Of a stretch of DNA of 64,000 bases, positions 58,078-64,000 are shown piece by piece. Location: contig CP001769.1 of assembly GCA_000024525.1 (NCBI GenBank), positions 1,054,001 through 1,118,000 of the forward strand. The letters run 5' to 3'. The notes beneath the pieces were generated by a model. It was not told the origin of the DNA. It saw only the letters and a list, made by a program, of their open reading frames with translations, and did not search any database. The stretch comes from Spirosoma linguale DSM 74. Lineage in GTDB: Bacteria > Bacteroidota > Bacteroidia > Cytophagales > Spirosomataceae. Each line of letters starts with the position of its first letter. The first letter of the stretch is position 1. Both the position numbers and the translations under genes were made by a program.

Positions 58078-60690
58078 TTATTCGCTTTTCAAACTCTTTA
58101 CCGGATTCAGCAAGGCGGCTTTGATGCTCTGGTAGCTCACTGTGAGCAACGTAACGGTCAAAGATCCCAAACCCGTTAGGGCGAAAATCCACCACGACAT
58201 TTCTGTTCGGTATTCGTACCGCTGTAGCCAGTTGGAAAGCAGGTAATATGCTAGCGTCGACGCTATGATAAAGGCGATGCCAACCAGATAGACAAATTCC
58301 TTCGAGAGCAATCCCCATACATTCAGCACGGATGCACCCAGCACTTTACGCACGCCAATCTCCTTCGTACGCCGTTCGGCCATGAACGAAGCCAGGCCAA
58401 ATAGCCCCAGGCATGAAATGAAAATGGCTAGACAGGCAAAAATGCCCGCCAGTTTGCCGACTAGTGTTTCGAGGTTAAACTTGGCTGCGTAGGTAACATC
58501 GGCGAACTGATAACTGTATGGATAAGAAGGATTGTATTTGTTAAACAATGCCGTCATCTGGGCGAGGGCTTCCTGGGTTGACAGGCGGGGCGAAATACGG
58601 TACAAAAGAACGTTGAGCGACTCCGGCCTGCAAAGGAACATGCCAGGGTTTGCCCGGGTGAAGGGCGATTGAACAAGGGCGTCTTTCATTACACCAACGA
58701 TTCGCAGTTGTTTACCCTGCCATTCAATAAGCTGACCGATAGGATGCGCCAAGCGCATTTGCTTCATGGCTGCTTCGTTGAAAATAACGCTGGTTGTATC
58801 GTTTTTACTCGTGAAAACCCGCCCCTGTGCCAGTGTCATGCCTACCGTTTTAAAGTAGTCTTTAGCTACCACGATGGTGCCCATTTCTATCGTTTCACCA
58901 GCGTTTTTGCCCGGCCATTTCTCCACATCGGAATGCCACCAGATATCGGTAGCCGGGCTCGATGACTGCGATACACTTTCGGCAATGCCGTTCCTGAGCA
59001 ATTCATCTTTCAGGATGGTGAAATTAGCGCCCAGCTCGCTATTCATATTAGTCATCATCAAGCGGTTGACATCGTAGCCTGTCGGTCTATTTTTAGCATA
59101 TTGTATTTGCTGAAAAACGATGACGGCGCTCAGAATCAATGCGATGGAACAGCTAAACTGGGCTACCACTAAAGCTTTACGAGGCCATGAAGCCGCTTTG
59201 CCAACTTGCATGATGCCTTTCAATACCTTCACTGGTTGAAAGGAAGAAAGATAAAATGCCGGTACACTGCCTGCCAGGAGAGCCGTAATCAGCAGGCAAC
59301 TTAGCAGAGCCAGCCAAAACTCACCCCTGGCGTAAGGAATTGATACCTCTCCATTAATTAACGCATTGAACGCAGGTAGGGAGAGCTGTACAACGAGTAG
59401 TGAGAATAAAAAGGCCACAAACGTGAGCAGAAACGATTCGGTTAGAAATTGGCCGATAAGCTGTTGTCGTTGCGACCCAACTGCCTTTCGAATGCCCACT
59501 TCTTTGGCTCGCTTGGCAGATCGCGCCGTGGTCAGGTTAACGAAGTTGATGCAGGCAATGAGGACAACCAGGATACCAATGAGGGTAAACATACGGACGT
59601 AGTCAATGAACCCACCCGCTTCTTTTCCATTCTGGTAAGTTGAGTACAGATGCCAGTTCTGCAACGGCTGCAGGATAACCACCGAATTCATGGCATTGAC
59701 ACTATTAGTCTCGGTGTGTTCAATAAGGGCAATTTTAGGAGCTACCTGAGCGTATGATACACCGGGTTTGAGCTTGACAAAAATTTGAAAGGAGTTATCA
59801 CTAAAGCTGCCGCTGCGGGCCAGTCGGACGTTGCTTGCTGTAGCTTCGAAATAGCTAAAGGGAACCAGAAACTCGAATTGCAACGAAGAATTTTTTGGAA
59901 GGTCTTTCAAGATACCGGTCACTTTCAAGTCATTCTGATTATCAAAGCGGACGACTTTACCCATTGGGACTTCGTTGCCAAATAGCGCTTTGGCCGTCGA
60001 CTCGGTAAGAACAATGGAATAAGGATCTTTCAACGCCATACTAGCCTCTCCTTCAAGCAGCGGATACTGAAACATTTTCAGAAAGTCGCTTCCGATTTGG
60101 CCACCGTTCACATAGAATTTTTTGTCACCAACCTTGAGTCCATGAGAAGAGCCTATGTAATCGCTTTCGGCAACATAGTCAATCTCTGGTATCTCATTAC
60201 GCAAGGCGTCAGCTAACTTGAGCGAGGTAGACGAAAACGTGAGCGTGTCGCCATTGCTGTTATAGTTTCGCCTTACCTGGTATAGCTGCTGATAATTTGG
60301 GAGAAACTTGTCATACGAATACTCATGATAGACCCACAGCCCAATAAGCATGGCGACGGCCATGCCAACAGCCAAGCCTGTAATATTGATGAATGAGTAC
60401 CCTTTCTGGCTGACGAGGTTGCGCCAGGCGATTTTCAAATAATTGCGTAGCATGTCTGTATTTGTTGGGTATGAGTAAGCAGATGGTTGGCGTTTAATGA
60501 ATCGGGGTCGTACATAGGCCAGTACTTCCCGCCAGTAGCGCCAGCGGGCGTTGGCTTTCCCCACCCGCTGCACCCGCAAGGCGTGGCGTTCGTGGAGGTC
60601 GCCCAGCACTTCTTCCCGCAGGTGCGGAGCGCAAAACCAGTTGAGCAGGCGGTCAGCTAATGGGGGCGGGGTTGGTTTGTTGAGTTTCAT
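58078..60690 (-). CDS. MacB/FtsX-like ABC permease with permease-prefix domain
   Basis: 870 residues. It starts 12 bp after the PadR stop on the same strand, so it is the first permease of the PadR operon. The prefix domain has 'APHLREEVLGDLHERHALRV' and 'GKANARWRYWREVLAYVRPR'. Then come 'LRNYLKIAWRNLVSQKGYSF', a MacB-like periplasmic domain, FtsX helices with 'TTARSAKRAKEVGIRKAVGS' and 'FMAERRTKEIGVRKVLGASV', and the end 'PVKSLKSE'. Family members work with a LolD/MacB-type ATPase, which is not in the window. It probably exports peptides, lipoproteins or toxic compounds; the substrate is unknown. Confidence 0.92.
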   Translation of the reverse strand: MKLNKPTPPPLADRLLNWFCAPHLREEVLGDLHERHALRVQRVGKANARWRYWREVLAYVRPRFIKRQPSAYSYPTNTDMLRNYLKIAWRNLVSQKGYSFINITGLAVGMAVAMLIGLWVYHEYSYDKFLPNYQQLYQVRRNYNSNGDTLTFSSTSLKLADALRNEIPEIDYVAESDYIGSSHGLKVGDKKFYVNGGQIGSDFLKMFQYPLLEGEASMALKDPYSIVLTESTAKALFGNEVPMGKVVRFDNQNDLKVTGILKDLPKNSSLQFEFLVPFSYFEATASNVRLARSGSFSDNSFQIFVKLKPGVSYAQVAPKIALIEHTETNSVNAMNSVVILQPLQNWHLYSTYQNGKEAGGFIDYVRMFTLIGILVVLIACINFVNLTTARSAKRAKEVGIRKAVGSQRQQLIGQFLTESFLLTFVAFLFSLLVVQLSLPAFNALINGEVSIPYARGEFWLALLSCLLITALLAGSVPAFYLSSFQPVKVLKGIMQVGKAASWPRKALVVAQFSCSIALILSAVIVFQQIQYAKNRPTGYDVNRLMMTNMNSELGANFTILKDELLRNGIAESVSQSSSPATDIWWHSDVEKWPGKNAGETIEMGTIVVAKDYFKTVGMTLAQGRVFTSKNDTTSVIFNEAAMKQMRLAHPIGQLIEWQGKQLRIVGVMKDALVQSPFTRANPGMFLCRPESLNVLLYRISPRLSTQEALAQMTALFNKYNPSYPYSYQFADVTYAAKFNLETLVGKLAGIFACLAIFISCLGLFGLASFMAERRTKEIGVRKVLGASVLNVWGLLSKEFVYLVGIAFIIASTLAYYLLSNWLQRYEYRTEMSWWIFALTGLGSLTVTLLTVSYQSIKAALLNPVKSLKSE

Positions 60691-60702
60691 TGTCCAGACT
60701 GG

Positions 60703-61038
60703 TTAGACCCACTTCAGGATCGTCTGCGGTTCGATACGATCCCACAACCGGGTACGTACTGCCTGAACCTCACTGAGCACTCGGCCACCCAGAGCTGTTA
60801 TGGTAAAAATGCGTTTCCGGCGGCCACCCCGTTCGGCGGTGGCTTCGCCCAGTACAGAACTGAGGTAGCCTTTCTGTTCGAGCCGTTGCAGAGCGGCATG
60901 TACAGCACCCGTGCTAATTGTCTGGCCTGTTTCCCGTTCCAGTTCTTCGGCAATCATCACCGAATAGGCTTTAGGCGTTAATACGGCCACAGCCAGCAGA
61001 ACAACCTCTTCAAACTCGCCTAAATCACTTCGTCGCAT
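60703..61038 (-). CDS. PadR-family transcriptional regulator (second)
   Basis: 111 residues: 'MRRSDLGEFEEVVLLAVAVL', 'AYSVMIAEELERETGQTIST', 'GAVHAALQRLEQKGYLSSVL', 'GEATAERGGRRKRIFTITAL'. It is clearly homologous to the regulator at 49241 and has the same gene order, PadR then permease. It heads a minus-strand operon of three permeases (60690 to 52736). A TGTCC-N6-GGACA site lies 132 bp upstream, beyond the terminator of the preceding permease. Confidence 0.94.
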   Translation of the reverse strand: MRRSDLGEFEEVVLLAVAVLTPKAYSVMIAEELERETGQTISTGAVHAALQRLEQKGYLSSVLGEATAERGGRRKRIFTITALGGRVLSEVQAVRTRLWDRIEPQTILKWV

Positions 61039-61111
61039 GGGGGTAAAGGGTAAGACGCTACACTTTATTTATTTCCTCTATTTCGGTATGTCAAATGCAG
61101 TGCCAAAGAAC

Positions 61112-61145
61112 AAAAAAGCCCTCTCCAGATCAGAAAGGGCTTTTT
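61112..61145 (-). terminator. Intrinsic terminator after the permease gene at 61208
   Basis: AAAAAGCCCT and AGGGCTTTTT are exact complements with a 13-base loop, and on the minus strand the stem runs into TTTTTTGTTCT. This is a classic rho-independent terminator about 60 bases after the permease stop. It isolates that gene from the PadR operon that starts at 61038. Confidence 0.82.
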
Positions 61146-61169
61146 CGTTGAATGAATATTACAAGCTGT

Positions 61170-61206
61170 TGTCCAGAAACGGACAGAGCGCGGACACAAT
61201 CGGACA
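61170..61206. promoter_or_regulatory. TGTCC-N6-GGACA palindrome plus half-site, candidate PadR operator
   Basis: TGTCCAGAAACGGACA at 61170-61185 matches the half-sites before the other PadR gene. A second right half-site, GGACA, occurs at 61202-61206, exactly 21 bp from the first one (61181-61185). The geometry equals that at 49095-49131, but the left half of the second copy is degenerate (CGGAC). It sits between the permease stop at 61208 and its terminator, 132 bp upstream of the PadR start. Confidence 0.55.
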
Positions 61207-61207
61207 G

Positions 61208-63868
61208 TTACTCATTTCGCAGACTCTTCACTGGGTTCGCAATGGCGGCTTTGATACTCTGAAAACTGATGGTGAGCAGGGCAATGCAAATCGCTACCAA
61301 CCCGGCCAGAGCAGGCATCCACCACTCGAAACTGGTTTTGTAGGCAAAGCTTTGCAGCCACCGGTTCATGGCATACCAGGCGATGGGTGAGGCAATGACG
61401 AGGGCGATCAGTACCAGTTTCAGGAAATCTTTAGACAGAAGGGCTACGATGCTGGCGACCGAAGCTCCCAGTACTTTTCGGATGCCGATTTCCTTCGTAC
61501 GCTGTTCGGCGGTGAACGCGGTCAGACCAAACAAACCAAGGCAGGAAACCAGAATCGTCAGGATAGAAAAGTAGAGAATGATCTGACCAATACGCTGTTC
61601 GGAACGGTATTGTCTGTCCAGATCCTGATCGACGAAACCGTACGAGATTGGGTAGTTTGGGTCTAGTTTCTTGTAAACGGCCGTTATAGCAGGCAGGGTG
61701 CTGGCGACCATACCGGGCTTTGTTTTTACCAGTAACTCAAAATAGAACTCTTTCGGCCGAAAACGAAGAATGAAGGGTTCGATGCTAACGTGCAATGGCC
61801 GAAAATGGAAGTCTTTCACCACGCCGATGATAGTGCCATCCGTTCCCCAGAATTTTACCTTCTTTCCCAGAGCACTGGTGGGTGTCCAGCCCATGCGTTT
61901 GGCGGCCGTTTCGTTGATCAGATAGGTGCCCAATTTAGACAACGTATCACTGGTTATCTGCGCGGAGAAATTCCGTCCCGCAGCCATCGACATACCGGTC
62001 GTCTTGATAAAATCAGCGTCCACGTTCATCTGTGTTATCAGAAATTCGTCTTTTGGTGTCTGGCCTTCCCATTCAATCGTTGAACTGTTTTGCATGTCGA
62101 CCAGATTACTCGTGGTCATGGATGCCTGCGCTACCCCCGGCAATTGCGACACGTCGGTCTTGAATCGCAGCGCGTTTTGTTTCAGATCACCTTTGAGTCG
62201 CACGTGCAGTAGTTGCGATTTGTCGAATCCCAGTTTAGTGCTCTGTAGGTAAGACAGTTGCCGATATATTACCACCGTGCTAATCGCGAGTGCAATAGAG
62301 AGTACGAACTGGCCCACCACTAGCGACTGCCGGAAGCTTCGTCCCGTTTGACCACTGGAAAAGTAGCCCGAAATGCCCGTTTTTAGCACCGCGACAGGCC
62401 GGAACGACGAGAGGAAAAAGGCCGGATAAAGGCCGGTCAGTAAGCTAACTACGCCGGTCAGGCCAATAATGACCAGCCAAAAAGCGGGCATCTGGTAGGG
62501 AATCGACATGCTTTTTTCGGCCAGATTGTTGAATAGTGGCAGGAGCAGTTCGGCCAGCAACAGAGAAACCGACATGGCTAAGGTTGTCATTAATAAGGCC
62601 TCGCTCAGAAACTGCGTCACCAGACTCGACCGCTGCGCGCCTACGCTCTTCCGAACGCCCACTTCTTTGGCCCGCTGCGACGCCCGCGCCGTGGCCAGAT
62701 TGATAAAGTTGATCACCGCAATGAGCAGCACGATCAGGCCAACCGCTACGAAAATCCGGATGTAGGTAATGTCGCTGCGTTTGCCGTAATCGGTGCCAAA
62801 GGCGAATTTGGAGTACAGGTAAATGTCGGATAGAGGTTGCAGCAGTAGGGGTGTTTCGTTGCCCGAATGATACTCCTTGAGCTGCCCCCGGAGTTTATTG
62901 GCAAAAGCAGTTGGGTCGATGGCTTTCCCGGCTACATCCGGCCGTAACTGAAGGTAGGTATGGTAGCTGTTGCTGCTCCATTTCATGCTCCATTCGTCGT
63001 TGCGTTCAAGCCATTTGAATGGCATCAGGACATCAAACTGAATGTGCGATTGCGTGGGTGGGTTCTTCGCCACGCCAACCAGCGTGAAAGTCTGGTCTTT
63101 GTTAAGCGTGATCGACTGACCCACCAGGTTTTTCTGCCGCCAGTCGGCTCCAAAAAAACGTTCGGCGGTGGCTTCGCTGAAAATCAGTTCGTTAGGGCCA
63201 CGGAAGATGGTGTTCGTATCGCCCATGATGAGCGGATAACTGAACAAACTGAAAAAGCTGGGGTCAACGATCAAAAACTGCTCGGCTTCAAGGGCCTGGC
63301 GCCCTTTGGTCAATAGGCCGTGCCACTGACCAATGCGGGTGGTGCGCTGTACTTCGGGGAAGTCTTTCTCAAGCGCAGGGGCCAGCGGTCCCGGCGTAAC
63401 GGCTACATCGAAAATACCTTCGGGCTGTGTTTGCCGTTCGGTAACCCGATAAATGTGCGCGAAATTTGCATTGAAGCGGTCGTAGCTCAGTTCGTCATAG
63501 ACGTAGAGGGCAATGAGCAGGCAGCAGGCCATGCCCAGTGCCAGACCACCCATATTGATGGCAGAATATACCCTGTTCCTGACAAGGTTTCGGGTGGCAA
63601 TTTTTACGTAATTACGAAGCATGTCGGGGTGTAAAATAAAGGTGGTCCGGCATTCCGGTGGTGAATAAGTCTGTGATTTTGGTTTAGCCAGCGGGCGTAA
63701 CAGTTTCAAGGCCGCGAGGCTATACCGCCAGTTGGCGCGTCGTTCGCCTACCGTTCGACGCCAGTAGTCGTATAGTTCGAGCAAATCGCCCTGCACTTCC
63801 TCTTGCGTGTCGGGATGGCCGAAGTTTTTTAGTAGCCAATCAGGTAGTCGGGGCGGAGCGTTCTTCAT
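61208..63868 (-). CDS. MacB/FtsX-like ABC permease with permease-prefix domain
   Basis: 886 residues. The prefix domain here is of the other variant ('GHPDTQEEVQGDLLELYDYW'), like the permease at 49576 and unlike the three in the PadR operon. Then come 'LRNYVKIATRNLVRNRVYSA', a helix, a MacB-like periplasmic domain (about 125-370), and FtsX parts with 'LATARASQRAKEVGVRKSVG' and 'AFTAEQRTKEIGIRKVLGAS', ending 'PVKSLRNE'. The terminator at 61112 ends its transcript. A further permease precedes it on the same strand, 26 bp away, so these belong to another operon that extends out of the window. Confidence 0.92.
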   Translation of the reverse strand: MKNAPPRLPDWLLKNFGHPDTQEEVQGDLLELYDYWRRTVGERRANWRYSLAALKLLRPLAKPKSQTYSPPECRTTFILHPDMLRNYVKIATRNLVRNRVYSAINMGGLALGMACCLLIALYVYDELSYDRFNANFAHIYRVTERQTQPEGIFDVAVTPGPLAPALEKDFPEVQRTTRIGQWHGLLTKGRQALEAEQFLIVDPSFFSLFSYPLIMGDTNTIFRGPNELIFSEATAERFFGADWRQKNLVGQSITLNKDQTFTLVGVAKNPPTQSHIQFDVLMPFKWLERNDEWSMKWSSNSYHTYLQLRPDVAGKAIDPTAFANKLRGQLKEYHSGNETPLLLQPLSDIYLYSKFAFGTDYGKRSDITYIRIFVAVGLIVLLIAVINFINLATARASQRAKEVGVRKSVGAQRSSLVTQFLSEALLMTTLAMSVSLLLAELLLPLFNNLAEKSMSIPYQMPAFWLVIIGLTGVVSLLTGLYPAFFLSSFRPVAVLKTGISGYFSSGQTGRSFRQSLVVGQFVLSIALAISTVVIYRQLSYLQSTKLGFDKSQLLHVRLKGDLKQNALRFKTDVSQLPGVAQASMTTSNLVDMQNSSTIEWEGQTPKDEFLITQMNVDADFIKTTGMSMAAGRNFSAQITSDTLSKLGTYLINETAAKRMGWTPTSALGKKVKFWGTDGTIIGVVKDFHFRPLHVSIEPFILRFRPKEFYFELLVKTKPGMVASTLPAITAVYKKLDPNYPISYGFVDQDLDRQYRSEQRIGQIILYFSILTILVSCLGLFGLTAFTAEQRTKEIGIRKVLGASVASIVALLSKDFLKLVLIALVIASPIAWYAMNRWLQSFAYKTSFEWWMPALAGLVAICIALLTISFQSIKAAIANPVKSLRNE

Positions 63869-63894
63869 GATCTTGCCAGCTGGTGCTACACATA

Positions 63895-64000
63895 TTACTC
63901 ACTTCGTAAACTCTTCACCGGGTTGGTAAGAGCGGCTCTGATACTCTGGAAACAAACCGTCAATAAGGCAATGCAAACGGCTAATAAAGCTGCCAGAACA
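63895..64000 (-). CDS. C-terminal end of a further MacB/FtsX-like permease (partial)
   Basis: The minus-strand reading from the window edge gives 'VLAALLAVCIALLTVCFQSI' and 'RAALTNPVKSLRSE', then a stop at 63895-63897. This is the last helix and tail of the same permease family. Only about 34 residues are in the window. It makes a sixth permease in the array. Confidence 0.85.
   Translation of the reverse strand, partial: VLAALLAVCIALLTVCFQSIRAALTNPVKSLRSE

Overview
The window reads as chromosomal DNA of a Bacteroidota bacterium, most likely a Cytophagales member close to Spirosoma. The grounds are LytTR/His_kinase pairs, a two-component propeller sensor kinase, a TonB-linked outer membrane barrel, PadR plus 'permease-prefix' MacB/FtsX proteins, Bacteroidota-type promoters (TTG-N19..22-TAnnTTTG) and the absence of purine-rich ribosome binding sites. 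The genus is an inference. I saw no rRNA, tRNA or CRISPR array.

Layout. 0.1-4.9 kb: redox and stress housekeeping genes (YceI, pirin, two HxlR regulators with palindromic operators, an SDR, an NTF2-like protein, a secreted HEXXH protein). 4.9-6.16 kb: a scrap zone with a serine-recombinase tail, a frameshifted VapC toxin and a 15-bp tandem repeat. 6.16-7.70 kb: a complete IS3-family element. 7.76-28.0 kb: a co-directional peptide natural product (RiPP) locus on the minus strand. 28.0-36.2 kb: accessory and decayed genes, including an outer membrane protein gene split by an IS630 element and a truncated HlyD next to an IS3 scrap. 36.5-46.7 kb: an HME-RND efflux pair divergent from an OmpR-type two-component system, then a large propeller sensor kinase. 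46.8-48.9 kb: a decayed DUF4143 ATPase and a NamZ-like muramidase. 49.1-64.0 kb: an expansion of MacB/FtsX-like permeases under two PadR regulators.

The most interesting system is the RiPP locus. In transcription order it holds a sensor kinase and LytTR regulator; a full-length LanB-type dehydratase; two small GG-leader peptides; an FxsB-like radical SAM/SPASM maturase; two more GG-leader peptides, one of only 57 residues; a second radical SAM/SPASM enzyme; a TPR-like protein; an outer membrane beta-barrel receptor; a 2-oxoglutarate hydroxylase fused to an inactive C39-like domain; a GIN-domain protein; two glycosyltransferases; a C39-peptidase ABC exporter; a hairpin-less HlyD protein; and a pseudo-receiver without its phospho-aspartate. 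Four precursors in three sequence families share one GG-protease exporter and up to five types of tailoring chemistry. No LanC cyclase is present in the window.

A second notable signal is a 16-bp palindrome, TGTCC-N6-GGACA, found in two copies 21 bp apart before one PadR gene. The same geometry, with the second copy reduced to a half-site, lies before the other PadR gene. This suggests a shared operator for the permease modules.
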